64,000 nt of DNA from an uncultured Saprospiraceae bacterium (lineage in GTDB: Bacteria > Bacteroidota > Bacteroidia > Chitinophagales > Saprospiraceae): NCBI GenBank assembly GCA_937139495.1, contig CAKZQC010000003.1:1-64000 (forward strand). The letters run 5' to 3'. Below, piece after piece: positions 17,994-26,395 of the stretch. A program made the position numbers and the translations under genes. Every line of letters starts with the position of its first letter. The stretch's first letter is position 1. The notes under the pieces are model-generated. The model worked only from the letters and a program-made list of their open reading frames with translations. It was not told the DNA's origin and did no database searches.

Positions 17994-18622
17994 TGGCAAA
18001 GAAAAAACAAAAATATTACGTCGTTTGGGAAGGCAAAAAAACAGGCATTTTTACGTCGTGGAACGAGTGCAAAAAATATGTACAAGGCTACAATGGAGCT
18101 AAATACAAATCATTTGAGAGCAAATCGGTAGCTGAACAAGCTTACGCAGGCAGCTACTTTGATTCGATAACACCGACCAAAAAGAAAGTGATAAAGGCTG
18201 ATCCTGCCGATGGCACACCTGTTTGGCAAAGTATAGCCGTAGATGCCGCTTGTAGTGGCAACCCTGGACTAATGGAATATCAAGGAGTAGAAACTTATAC
18301 GGGCAAATTGCTTTTCCGAATTGGCCCGCTCCAAGATGGCACCAACAACGTAGGCGAATTTCTGGCATTGGTACACGGACTAGCATACCTCAAACAACAA
18401 AAAATTGAGCTGCCACTCTATACAGATTCTAAAATAGCGATGGGCTGGATTAAGAAAAAGAAATGCAATTCTAAGCTCATCAAAAACAGAAAGAACACCA
18501 AAATATTTGAATTGATTGCTCGCGGCGAGCAATGGCTCAAAACCAATACCTACGAGACGGAGATACTAAAATGGCAAACCAAATCTTGGGGCGAAATTCC
18601 TGCTGATTTTGGCAGAAAATAA
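17993..18622 (+). CDS. Ribonuclease H with caulimovirus-VI-like N-terminal domain
   Basis: The N-terminal 55 residues (KYYVVWEGKKTGIFTSWNECKKYVQGY) are the caulimovirus VI/viroplasmin-like domain found at the N-terminus of eukaryotic and some bacterial RNases H1, where it binds RNA-DNA duplexes. The catalytic domain follows, with D84 (VDAACSGNPG), E122 (NVGEFLAL), D145 (YTDSKIA) and D205 near the C-terminus. It cuts the RNA strand of RNA-DNA hybrids. The start ATG overlaps the stop of the hydrolase gene (TAATG). Confidence 0.92.
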   Translation: MAKKKQKYYVVWEGKKTGIFTSWNECKKYVQGYNGAKYKSFESKSVAEQAYAGSYFDSITPTKKKVIKADPADGTPVWQSIAVDAACSGNPGLMEYQGVETYTGKLLFRIGPLQDGTNNVGEFLALVHGLAYLKQQKIELPLYTDSKIAMGWIKKKKCNSKLIKNRKNTKIFELIARGEQWLKTNTYETEILKWQTKSWGEIPADFGRK

Positions 18623-18673
18623 ACACTCCTAGATTTGGTTTGTAGTCCTCAACTTCCGTTATTTAATAGCTTC

Positions 18674-19624
18674 TTATAGAGCAGACAAATAATCTTTGTT
18701 GTTATGTATCTTAATACTAAGATACTGCTGTGCAGGTAATTTGGTTGTTTTTTCTGTTGCTGTTTCTATTTTGATTTGCACCAATGTTTTAGCCATAGAA
18801 TACTCCTTATCTCCTACCTTATATACTCCAATCAAACGATTGAGAATATCGTTACTCACCACCGCATTTTGATTAGCTAAAGCCTGCAAATCAGTTATAG
18901 ACTTGGCTTCCACTTCTGGATTGATGACATGACAAGTCAAATTCACTTCTAGTTCTCTAGTTTTGATTTTTTCTTGTATATCCGTTGGCAGATTATCCCA
19001 CCAGTATTGTAGCGTTTGGATATTTTCATTGACAATAGAGCCTTCTCTCAAATAGACCTCTGTCGCAAAAGTTTGTAACTTGACAGGCACTTGCTTGACC
19101 AATCTAATATTGGTGGTGTGCTGTTCGTTGACTAGGCTAATATTGGCACTATCCAACAACTTGGTACTAACGGTGTATTTCATATCCGTGTTTGCTCCAA
19201 TAATTTGCTCCAACGTTTCGCCTGTTTTTTCGATTTGCGAATCATTCAGGCGAGGATCAATCGTCTGCTCGTCAGCGGTAGTAATCTCTGATACGACTTC
19301 TATATCTATCTTATTGGCTTTGATTTCCGACTGCAAAGGCTGTGGTAAGCTATCCCACCACGACTCCAAGTCACGCACGTTCTGGTCAGATAAATTTGTC
19401 TGGTTCACTTCATCATGCTGACGTGAAATACTAAACAAATGTTGCTGCATGGGCATCGAAATAGTCGTTTCTTCTTCCGAAGTATTAGTTTTACCCAAGT
19501 CGTAATCAGCACTATTATCCACTAGCACAGCACTCCACTGGTCTTGCATTAGTTCGTTATCGGAACTGGTACAACTACTTAGTAGAGTCAAAAATAGAAC
19601 GGTATATATAGTTAGACTTTTCAT
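18674..19624 (-). CDS. Lipoprotein with duplicated WWDxLP module, unknown family
   Basis: Lipoprotein signal ending LLSSC (C18). The mature protein holds two related modules, about 80-160 and 199-283. Each starts with NVRDLESWWDSLP or NIQTLQYWWDNLP, followed by a helix, a strand (IDIEVVSEI / LEVNLTCHV) and a second helix (LEQIIGAN / LNRLIGVY). The strand-helix arrangement is weakly reminiscent of OmpA-like peptidoglycan-binding domains, but their HTD and RRxxxV landmarks are absent, so I leave the family open. Probably periplasmic or outer-membrane attached. A promoter match sits upstream. Nearest neighbour on the same strand is a membrane subtilisin, about 140 bases upstream. Confidence 0.7.
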   Translation of the reverse strand: MKSLTIYTVLFLTLLSSCTSSDNELMQDQWSAVLVDNSADYDLGKTNTSEEETTISMPMQQHLFSISRQHDEVNQTNLSDQNVRDLESWWDSLPQPLQSEIKANKIDIEVVSEITTADEQTIDPRLNDSQIEKTGETLEQIIGANTDMKYTVSTKLLDSANISLVNEQHTTNIRLVKQVPVKLQTFATEVYLREGSIVNENIQTLQYWWDNLPTDIQEKIKTRELEVNLTCHVINPEVEAKSITDLQALANQNAVVSNDILNRLIGVYKVGDKEYSMAKTLVQIKIETATEKTTKLPAQQYLSIKIHNNKDYLSAL

Positions 19625-19696
19625 AATATGAAGGTATTTCTAAACAGTGAAGACACTCCTTTTCGATATTGTAATTTTCGTACTGCTTTAACACAA

Positions 19697-19725
19697 CAAA
19701 TATACTGATAACTAATAGATTCCAA
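19697..19725 (-). promoter_or_regulatory. Bacteroidota-type promoter for the WWDxLP lipoprotein
   Basis: On the minus strand: TTG (19725-19723), 18 bases, TATATTTG (19704-19697). The start would be near 19690, giving a leader of about 65 bases. Confidence 0.5.
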
Positions 19726-19768
19726 GTCATTTTGTTGTAAAAATGTTAACATTATATTTTAAAATAAT

Positions 19769-21310
19769 TTATTTTTTTAGCAATTGCTTAACAGCAGCGA
19801 CTGGTTGTATCAATTTACCTGTTTGTGTTGTATTTAGTGTTTCACTACCTGAGCGTTGGAGTATCTCATAGACTTGCTCGGTCGTGATATTAGGCTTCAA
19901 GGACTGCAATAAAGCTACCAATCCAGCTACATACGGTGTAGCCATCGAAGTACCATTAAGGTAGTCGTATTTATTGTCGGGTATAGTAGAATACACTTGT
20001 ACTCCTGGTGCGGCGATTCCCATTTTGAGGTCACCTACGGTATTAGAAAAACTAGCTTTTTGCAATTGATTATCAATAGCTGCCACTGTAATCACTCCTA
20101 CTACAGAAGCTGGAGCTCTTCTTTTGGCATTCATGTTTTCGTTGCCTGCTGCTACGACTACGATTGCCCCTTTTTGGTTAGCATACTTCACTGCCGCTCG
20201 GTAGGCTTTTTGATTTTGGTCGGTCGAAGGACCTCCTAAGGACATAGATAGTACGGTGGCACCATTATCGACCGCTTCTATCATACCATCTATGATTCTT
20301 TTTTGGCTAGTGTTCCCATATTTTCCAAATACTTTAACACTTGTTACCGACACAAACGTCCCATTGGGAGAAAAAGAAGCAATTCCTTTGCTGTTGTTGG
20401 TTACCGCTGCGGCTATTCCAGCACAGTGCGTGCCATGCCCAATAGGGTCGTCATTATGTTTGGTATCAATCGACACAAAATTGCCCGTCAAATCTTCGTG
20501 TTGGTCATCTACCCCTGTATCAATAATCGCAATTTTAGCTTTTTTCTTAGGCTTCAGTTTATTGGTAGCAATATAGTCATATAAGGCTTGTACTTGCATC
20601 GACTCAAACCCCCAAACCTTTGACAAATCAGGGTCATTGACTGTATAAGCACCTTCACTAGGTGGTGCAGACGCTTGTTGTGTTTCCAATGGGTCAACTG
20701 ATAGCATTTCATTATCTTCTACATTATCAATCAATCCACTATTGCGCAAAGTCGCTACAATAGCACTGTAATTGGCTTCTCTGCTAGGCGGAATATTGAC
20801 CGTGTAATAATCGTCCAAATCCGTATTAGCACCATCTTGAGGCGAAAAGGCAGCTGTCAATTCCAACTGGTACTGCTCCACAATAGATTGTAGTTCAGCT
20901 ACTTGATGCCCATTGCTAATCTCTATCAATAGTTCTGCTTTACCATCTAAGTTCGTCGGCATTGGCGTACTTTGCTCGCTTAGTGGAGGCGTTGTGTTGC
21001 CAAAAGGCAGTCCGCCTGTTTGACTATAAAAATACCCGCCTGATAGCAAAATCAACAAACTAAAAAACACCAATTTGTAATTGCTAAACGTATTGATAAA
21101 AAAGCCTGCTACAAACAAACACAACAGGTGCAACCCAATACCAACTGCCGTACTACCAGCCGTTGGCAAGAATAAACTGGCTGCTATATATAAGGCTCCT
21201 GTTGTCAGGAATGCCTTGCCTGCTAGCCCTCTTTTTTCATCTTCGTTCTTGAAGTAAAACCAAAACGAGAGACTAACAAAAGTAGCGATGTATAAAAATA
21301 TAGTTGTCAT
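19769..21310 (-). CDS. Membrane-anchored subtilisin-family serine protease (S8)
   Basis: A 513-residue protein. Four hydrophobic segments (about 2-20, 33-50, 55-75, 79-96) anchor the N-terminus in place of a cleavable signal. Residues about 122-208 look like an inhibitor-I9-type propeptide (AELLIEISNGHQVAELQ, YYTVNIPP, ISN...DNVEDNEMLSVDP). The peptidase S8 domain has the full triad: D264 (IIDTGVDD), H292 (HGTHCAGIA), S455 (GTSMATPY), with N390 (AAGN) for the oxyanion hole. No secretion tail or PKD domain is present. The combination of a multi-pass anchor and an I9-like domain is less common than a simple signal peptide. The 74-residue protein encoded just upstream on the same strand is likely cotranscribed. 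Confidence 0.88.
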   Translation of the reverse strand: MTTIFLYIATFVSLSFWFYFKNEDEKRGLAGKAFLTTGALYIAASLFLPTAGSTAVGIGLHLLCLFVAGFFINTFSNYKLVFFSLLILLSGGYFYSQTGGLPFGNTTPPLSEQSTPMPTNLDGKAELLIEISNGHQVAELQSIVEQYQLELTAAFSPQDGANTDLDDYYTVNIPPSREANYSAIVATLRNSGLIDNVEDNEMLSVDPLETQQASAPPSEGAYTVNDPDLSKVWGFESMQVQALYDYIATNKLKPKKKAKIAIIDTGVDDQHEDLTGNFVSIDTKHNDDPIGHGTHCAGIAAAVTNNSKGIASFSPNGTFVSVTSVKVFGKYGNTSQKRIIDGMIEAVDNGATVLSMSLGGPSTDQNQKAYRAAVKYANQKGAIVVVAAGNENMNAKRRAPASVVGVITVAAIDNQLQKASFSNTVGDLKMGIAAPGVQVYSTIPDNKYDYLNGTSMATPYVAGLVALLQSLKPNITTEQVYEILQRSGSETLNTTQTGKLIQPVAAVKQLLKK

Positions 21311-21337
21311 TGATTTTGTTTTTGTTCGATTAGACCT

Positions 21338-21559
21338 CTAATCTACTACTTCAAACTTAATTAAGTCCACAGAAGTTCCCCACATAAATATCGAGATAGC
21401 CCCGTTTTTGGATTCTTTGATGGTTGCTTTTAGTTTCAAGCCCTCTTGCTCTAAGGCTTTAGGCATCGACTTTGGTCGCCAATAATTACCTTGCGTATCC
21501 TCTATCCCCCAAAAACCTCCAGAGAGTTTTTTATACACGACCGTTCCTTCTATTTGCAT
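21338..21559 (-). CDS. Small beta-rich protein, unknown function
   Basis: I choose the ATG at 21559 (MQIEGTVVYKK...) rather than 21598. The protein fold plausibly begins there, and a -7-like CAAACGTA at 21616-21623 (minus sense TACGTTTG) would put transcription start close to 21609, too near the longer start. The 73 residues read as a compact beta-barrel-like protein: IEGTVVYKKLSGGFWGIED, then YWRPKSMP, then LKLKATIKES and ISIFMWG. I have a general impression that similar short proteins occur widely, but cannot name the family. It lies 27 bases upstream of the subtilisin gene on the same strand, so it could be a partner or modulator of that protease; this is inference. Confidence 0.65.
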   Translation of the reverse strand: MQIEGTVVYKKLSGGFWGIEDTQGNYWRPKSMPKALEQEGLKLKATIKESKNGAISIFMWGTSVDLIKFEVVD

Positions 21560-21767
21560 GATACCGAGTGATTTTGTTTTCTTTGAAACTGTTAACAACT
21601 TGTTGACATATTTACAAACGTAAATAAGTACCTATGTTGTTGAGTATTTTGCTGAAAAAATTATTTTTTTTTTACTTTTATCAACTTCACCGCTCACTTA
21701 GCTGTTGCAATAGAAAATCAAAACAGTCTTTTTTAGCACTTATCTTTCGTCCATTCTAAACAAACCG

Positions 21768-22574
21768 ATGACCTACTCTACCATAGAACAAGAAATTTTG
21801 CAGCTTCTTAATCAGCATCGTACTAAGACCAATTTGCTACCGCTACATTTTGACCAAACCGTGCAATTAGCAGCCTTAGAGCATTCTACCCAAATGGCTC
21901 AACAAAAAATACCCTTTGGGCATGCAGGATTTGAAGAGCGAGCGAATCAGCTATTGCAACAACTAAAAGCGAATGGAATTGCCGAAAATGTTGCCTTGGG
22001 GCAATCTTCGGCTACCGAAGTGGTACAAGGGTGGTTGGCTAGTCCAGGACACGCCAAAAATATAGTGGGTGATTATAATTTGACAGGAATTTCGGTTGTC
22101 CAAAACGATAAGCAGGAAAATGTATTTACTCAAATATTCGTAAAATCGACGGCTGTACCTGCCGAAATGCCTACGACTACACCCTCCAAAGAAAATACGC
22201 CTAACCTCAATTATCAACTGCTTGAATTATTGAACCAACACCGTCAAGCTCAACATTTATCGAGCTTGCAGCTGAATCCACATTTACAGAGTTTGGCAAC
22301 CACTCATGCTCAACAGATGGCAAAAAAACAAACGGCTTTTGGGCATAATGGATTTGAGCAACGAGCAAAAAAAGTGATTGAACTGACCAAAGCGACTGCC
22401 GTGGCAGAGAATATTGCCTTGGGCAATGCTGATGCGGCTTTGATTTGGAAAACGTGGGTAGAAAGTCCGCCACACCTCCAAAATATGCAGGGTGAATTTG
22501 ATTGGACTGGTATTGGCGTAGCCAAAAATGAAGAAAACCAATATTTCTACTGTCAGCTCTTCGCCAAAAAATAA
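21768..22574 (+). CDS. Protein with two tandem CAP/SCP domains
   Basis: Two copies of the CAP (SCP/PR-1) domain, about residues 5-125 and 147-268. Each opens with LLNQHR, then a histidine-bearing HAGFEERA or HNGFEQRA helix, an AENVALG or AENIALG turn and a W[LV][AE]SPxHxxN segment (GWLASPGHAKN / TWVESPPHLQN). These give the two His and the Glu of the CAP cavity in both copies. No signal peptide is apparent: the protein starts MTYSTIEQEILQLL directly in the first domain. Bacterial CAP proteins are usually secreted, so this one is either cytoplasmic or exported without a classical signal. The two copies are clearly paralogous. Function unknown. Confidence 0.85.
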   Translation: MTYSTIEQEILQLLNQHRTKTNLLPLHFDQTVQLAALEHSTQMAQQKIPFGHAGFEERANQLLQQLKANGIAENVALGQSSATEVVQGWLASPGHAKNIVGDYNLTGISVVQNDKQENVFTQIFVKSTAVPAEMPTTTPSKENTPNLNYQLLELLNQHRQAQHLSSLQLNPHLQSLATTHAQQMAKKQTAFGHNGFEQRAKKVIELTKATAVAENIALGNADAALIWKTWVESPPHLQNMQGEFDWTGIGVAKNEENQYFYCQLFAKK

Positions 22575-23053
22575 CGTTAGAAACGTACACTTTTAGCTAG
22601 GATATTTATTGAAGTTGTTTAAAAAGTCACTTCAAGTGAAAATGAAATATATTTTCCTCCCACTCTTCTTTAAATATTGGCTGAATAGCACTGCTTTTGA
22701 CAAGCCCGCTTTGCTGCTAGATGTTAGACTTCCGATAATAGTTTTTGGTTTTCTTATCAATACTTGTTTAAGTATCTCCATCAAGAGCATGTTTCCAGAA
22801 AAAATAAAAGCTGTTTTACCTTCTGGCAAACAGCTAAAATTCTTGGATAATAAATATAAAATGTTGTGGATAAAACTCCACAAACCTAAAGGATAATCTA
22901 TTGGGTTTTGGATAACTTAGGACACTTTCGTATAGCTTATACGTATTTTGTTATCATTTCGTTGCCTTTTATTACCAAAAAGTTAAAAAAAGCCCTTCCG
23001 ATAGTCGGAAGGGCTTTTTTTACGGTACAAACATTCGTGAAAATCACGAAGTT
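22575..23053. other. Intergenic stretch with overlapping weak ORFs
   Basis: Between the CAP gene and the minus-strand secreted protein. Two open frames overlap almost completely on opposite strands: plus 22609-22896 (95 codons) and minus 22632-22883 (83 codons). Neither shows a signal peptide, known motif, or convincing composition, and I cannot decide between them. It may be a decayed gene or an RNA-coding stretch. The right end holds a strong terminator (listed separately). Confidence 0.4.
22991..23015. terminator. Bidirectional terminator
   Basis: Perfect 11-base arms AGCCCTTCCGA (22991-23001) and TCGGAAGGGCT (23005-23015), with A-run before and T-run after. It ends the minus-strand gene at 23054 and any plus-strand transcript. 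Confidence 0.92.
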
Positions 23054-23584
23054 TTATTTCTTTTTCTTTTCGTCCAATGGTTCCATGTACCATCTCAACA
23101 GGTCGCCATCTAAACTTTGCTCTAGCACCAATTCGCCTTTATCAGCTCTTACGATTCGGAAATCATTGAATCCAGACACGCCTACAAATCGAACAGAATC
23201 TTGTGCTACGGTATAATCAAAAATACGGTCACTACCGCCCATATCCATTTTAAATGAATTGACAGTTTCCTTGACTTTCTTTGTTTTAGTTTTGCCGTTG
23301 GCTAATTCTATTTTTTTATTTTTCTTGAGTACTCTGGAAGAGAACTTCATGGTTACTTCTCCTACGTGAGCCAAAATATCGACCTCTCGTCCATTTTTTT
23401 GCAATTTTTTGGTCGTCCAAGTTCCCACTTTTGAGATATTTTTGAGGGAGTTAGCATCTTTTGACAATTGTTCTTTGCTCAACGGTTTCACTGTTTGAGC
23501 TTCTGCTTCGGGGGCTTCCTGCGCTTGAACAGATAGGGTCATCAAACACAAAGAAGCAAAAATAGTGGTTGCTATTTTTTTCAT
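23054..23584 (-). CDS. Secreted protein, lipocalin-like strand pattern
   Basis: Signal peptide MKKIATTIFASLCLMTLSVQAQ. The mature 154 residues are basic and beta-rich: KVGTWTTKKLQKNGREVDI, VTMKFSSRVLKK, SFKMDMGGSDRIFDYTV, SVRFVGVSGF, ELVLEQSLDGDLLRWYMEPL. The GTW opening followed by alternating strands and an ELVLE strand near the end recalls lipocalin-like domains of Bacteroidota (which report a small amphipathic ligand or have no known role). Same strand and similar plan as the next gene upstream (23728-24138), from which it may derive. Function unknown. Confidence 0.7.
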   Translation of the reverse strand: MKKIATTIFASLCLMTLSVQAQEAPEAEAQTVKPLSKEQLSKDANSLKNISKVGTWTTKKLQKNGREVDILAHVGEVTMKFSSRVLKKNKKIELANGKTKTKKVKETVNSFKMDMGGSDRIFDYTVAQDSVRFVGVSGFNDFRIVRADKGELVLEQSLDGDLLRWYMEPLDEKKKK

Positions 23585-23727
23585 AGTTATAGTTGTTTAT
23601 GTAATTATTGAAGGTGTTTTTTTCATTTTCAAAAAAAAGCACATTGTTATTCTTCTAGTTTATACTAAACGATTTTCGTACCAACTTTGATTTTCATTTT
23701 TTCTTAATAATTCATTAAGAAAAGGCT

Positions 23728-24138
23728 TTATTTACCTTCCAATGGTTTGGCTCTCGCCATAAACCAACTCAATTTATCATTGCTCAATACCATGGTATCC
23801 GCTTCTAGCCTTGTCAAGGTCATAGCTGGCAATTTGGTATTGGGATAATACACCGTGTCTGCTTCGATCTGATAACCAACTGTATCAGGTGGTGGAGCTG
23901 GCTGTGTACGAAGTGTCTTGACGCGCTTCCCATTTTTGGTGTATTCGTAGTGCGGAAAACCCATGTATTCGCCCAGCATGACTTTGCCATCATGAAAGCG
24001 TATCGCCAACATCTCCCAATGCCCTACTACCATTTCTTCCGTAGAAGGTGGGGTATCGTTTTTTTTTGATGTATCTTTGCTCGTATTGCACGCTAGTACC
24101 GTAGTCGCTAGTATGATTATACCTATTATTTTTTTCAT
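23728..24138 (-). CDS. Lipoprotein, lipocalin-like
   Basis: Lipoprotein signal ending VLAC (C17). The mature part has the pattern VVGHWEMLAIRFHDGKVM, a central YEYTKNGKRVKTLRT, then MTLTRLEADTMVLSNDKLSWFMAR, which fits short lipocalin-like domains (GxW near the start, a DTMVL[ST] strand near the end). Divergent from the TPR gene on the plus strand, with only 21 bases between the two start codons, so the promoters must overlap coding sequence. No function can be assigned. Confidence 0.7.
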   Translation of the reverse strand: MKKIIGIIILATTVLACNTSKDTSKKNDTPPSTEEMVVGHWEMLAIRFHDGKVMLGEYMGFPHYEYTKNGKRVKTLRTQPAPPPDTVGYQIEADTVYYPNTKLPAMTLTRLEADTMVLSNDKLSWFMARAKPLEGK

Positions 24139-24159
24139 TTTATTGAAATTGTCATTGCC

Positions 24160-24906
24160 ATGAAATTACTTCTGCTACTTCTTTTTTGGTGCAGTTCTGT
24201 TCTATTATTACACGGTCAATCATCAACGTATAACAACTTGATGGAATTGGCAGAAAAAGAATTAAAAAACCAACAATATCAGCAAGCTATTTTGTATTAC
24301 AATCAAGCAATTGCCATCAAAGAAGAACTGCCAGAGGCGTATCTCAAAATGATGGAATGTTCGATTTACGCCAAAGATTTGACCAGCTACAAATCCGCTT
24401 TGCTCCAGCTCGAAAATATCAACTACGATATTCCAACCAGTTGGTATGTTACCTTTGCAGTAATTGCCGAAGAAAAAAAACAATATGCTTCAGCACTCGA
24501 AATTCTGCAAAGAGCATTAAATCAAGAGCCTAATAATGTTGCACTCCTACTCCGCAAAGTTTCTATATTTGAGAAAACGCATCGTACTGCCGAAAAGTTA
24601 GCGATTCTTAATCGACTACACCTACAAAATAAAGATAATCCTTTTATTACTTACAAATTAGCCGATGCTTATTTCTATACTCAACCCCAAAAGAGTATTA
24701 CACTTTACAAGCAATTGCTACACGAAAAAGATTATACCGATATAGCACTCATCTCACTCGGGCAGCTTTATACCAATCTATTTGAGGAATCAAAAGATAA
24801 AAAAGACCTACAAAGTAGCTACAACTATTATAAGCTTTATGCCAATAGCCACCCCAAAGATGCCACTATCAAAAAATTGATGAAAGAAATGAAACCAATG
24901 CTTTAG
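24160..24906 (+). CDS. Secreted tetratricopeptide-repeat protein
   Basis: Signal peptide (MKLLLLLLFWCSSVLLLHGQ), then TPR units: AEKELKNQQYQQAILYYNQAIAI, further helical pairs EKKQYASALEILQRALNQEP, and FITYKLADAYFYTQPQKSITLYKQ. Probably a periplasmic scaffold or binding protein. A possible -7 box TATCTTTG lies at 24072-24079, within the coding region of the divergent lipoprotein. No enzymatic domain. The partner is not evident from the neighbours. Confidence 0.82.
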   Translation: MKLLLLLLFWCSSVLLLHGQSSTYNNLMELAEKELKNQQYQQAILYYNQAIAIKEELPEAYLKMMECSIYAKDLTSYKSALLQLENINYDIPTSWYVTFAVIAEEKKQYASALEILQRALNQEPNNVALLLRKVSIFEKTHRTAEKLAILNRLHLQNKDNPFITYKLADAYFYTQPQKSITLYKQLLHEKDYTDIALISLGQLYTNLFEESKDKKDLQSSYNYYKLYANSHPKDATIKKLMKEMKPML

Positions 24907-24933
24907 AAGTATTGGGAAGAACCACAAAAAATT

Positions 24934-24972
24934 AAAAGTGCTACCAAGCGGATTCTGCTCGATAGCACTTTT
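24934..24972. terminator. Bidirectional terminator between the TPR gene and rocD
   Basis: Arms AAAAGTGCTA (24934-24943) and TAGCACTTTT (24963-24972) between two convergent genes. Confidence 0.8.
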
Positions 24973-24992
24973 CTAATTTATACCAGTCTGCT

Positions 24993-26261
24993 TTACTTCT
25001 TCTTAAAATTCAAGAATGTTTTTTCTATAATTTGACAACAGTCGTCCAACTGTTCTGGTGTAATAACCAATGGTGGTGCAAAACGAATGATATTACCGTG
25101 TGTTGGTTTTGCCAATAAGCCATTTTCGGCTAGTGCTACGCACAAATCCCATGCAGTAGTGCTTTCTGGCGAGTCATTGATGACAATCGCATTCAATAAC
25201 CCCTTACCACGCACCAAATTGATAAGTGTCGTTTTTTTAGCCAATTCTTCCATTTTGCTACGGAAAGTATCGCCCAATGCACGTGCATTTTCTATCAATT
25301 TTTCGTCCTTGACGACCTCCAACGCTGCCATAGCTACGGCACAGGCTATCGGATTGCCACCAAAAGTACTTCCGTGCTGCCCTGGATGAATCACTTCCAT
25401 GACTTCATTGTTCGCCAATACGGCAGAAACAGGATACACCCCTCCAGAAATCGCTTTGCCTAAAATCAAAATGTCAGGCTTGGTATAAGTCGCTTGTTGC
25501 TCACAAGTAGCACCACAACTACAATCCCCGCAGATACGCAACAAGCTACCTGTACGGGCAATACCTGTCTGAATTTCGTCTGCTATAAATAGTACATTGT
25601 TCTGCTGGCACAATGCTGCTGCCTTCGGAATAAAATCCGCATCAGGAACAAAAACGCCTGCTTCTCCTTGAATTGGTTCTACCAAAAAGCCTGCTACACG
25701 GTCGCCATACTTCAACAACGCTGCTTCGAGTGCATCCAAATCATTGTATGGAACTGATACAAACCCTGGCGTATATGGACCAAAATTGCCCATCGCATCA
25801 GGATCACTTGAAAACGAAATAATCGTTACGGTTCTTCCGTGGAAGTTATGTCCACAAACGATAATAATCGCTTCGTTGGTTTCAATCCCTTTCTTTTCGT
25901 AGCCCCATTTTCTACAAATTTTGATAGCCGTTTCTACTGCTTCTGCCCCACTATTCATCGGCAGTACTTTGTCCAACCCAAAATAATTGGTCACATACTT
26001 TTCGTAAGGCCCTAGTTGATCATTGTGGAATGCTCTGGAGGTCAACGGCAACGTTTTTGCTTGTTGTACCAACGCATCTACGATTTTTGGGTGACAATGT
26101 CCTTGATTGACCGCAGAATAAGCGGACAAAAAATCATAGTATTTTTTGCCCTCTACGTCCCAAACGTGAACGCCTTCGCCCTTGGCTAATACGACAGGTA
26201 GTGGGTGATAATTGTGGGCTCCATATTTATCTTCTAACTCAATAAATTGCTTTGAATTCAT
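24993..26261 (-). CDS. rocD: Ornithine aminotransferase
   Basis: PLP enzyme converting ornithine and 2-oxoglutarate to glutamate semialdehyde and glutamate (arginine/proline catabolism). Family landmarks: YGAHNYHPLPVVL near the start, GAEAVETAIK (105-114), ADEIQTG (227-233) and the PLP lysine K269 in ILGKAISGG. At residues 244-253 it has an inserted cysteine-rich stretch, CGDCSCGATC, where the common enzyme has a short loop. The insert carries four Cys in CxxCxCxxxC spacing and could bind a metal or respond to redox; I believe related Bacteroidota enzymes have it, but that needs a search. Divergent from the rRNA methyltransferase gene, with an unusual palindromic promoter region between. Confidence 0.93.
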   Translation of the reverse strand: MNSKQFIELEDKYGAHNYHPLPVVLAKGEGVHVWDVEGKKYYDFLSAYSAVNQGHCHPKIVDALVQQAKTLPLTSRAFHNDQLGPYEKYVTNYFGLDKVLPMNSGAEAVETAIKICRKWGYEKKGIETNEAIIIVCGHNFHGRTVTIISFSSDPDAMGNFGPYTPGFVSVPYNDLDALEAALLKYGDRVAGFLVEPIQGEAGVFVPDADFIPKAAALCQQNNVLFIADEIQTGIARTGSLLRICGDCSCGATCEQQATYTKPDILILGKAISGGVYPVSAVLANNEVMEVIHPGQHGSTFGGNPIACAVAMAALEVVKDEKLIENARALGDTFRSKMEELAKKTTLINLVRGKGLLNAIVINDSPESTTAWDLCVALAENGLLAKPTHGNIIRFAPPLVITPEQLDDCCQIIEKTFLNFKKK

Positions 26262-26320
26262 GTTCTTTTTTATTTTTATGTGTGAATAACCATAGAATCT
26301 ATCATAAGAAAGCCTTCTTT

Positions 26321-26354
26321 TTTGATAAATTTAACGAGCAAGTATGTACTTTTG
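26321..26354 (+). promoter_or_regulatory. Promoter for the rRNA methyltransferase gene
   Basis: TTTG (26321-26324), 22 bases, TACTTTTG (26347-26354). The -7 box is half of a palindrome TACTTTTG-AG-CAAAAGTA (26347-26364), whose other half is a -7 box reading toward rocD. The start point would be near 26361. Confidence 0.45.
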
Positions 26355-26395
26355 AGCAAAAGTAAGCAATCCTGCTTGCTCCTTACTTGCTCAAA
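26351..26395. repeat. Inverted repeat overlapping the start of the 26387 gene
   Basis: TTTGAGCAAAAGTAAG (26351-26366) pairs with CTTACTTGCTCAAA (26382-26395) with a two-base bulge. Smaller inner arms GCAA/TTGC (26366-26379) extend it. The right arm contains the TTG I take as start codon. There is no T-run, so this is not an ordinary terminator; it may act as an operator or translational hairpin. Confidence 0.55.
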
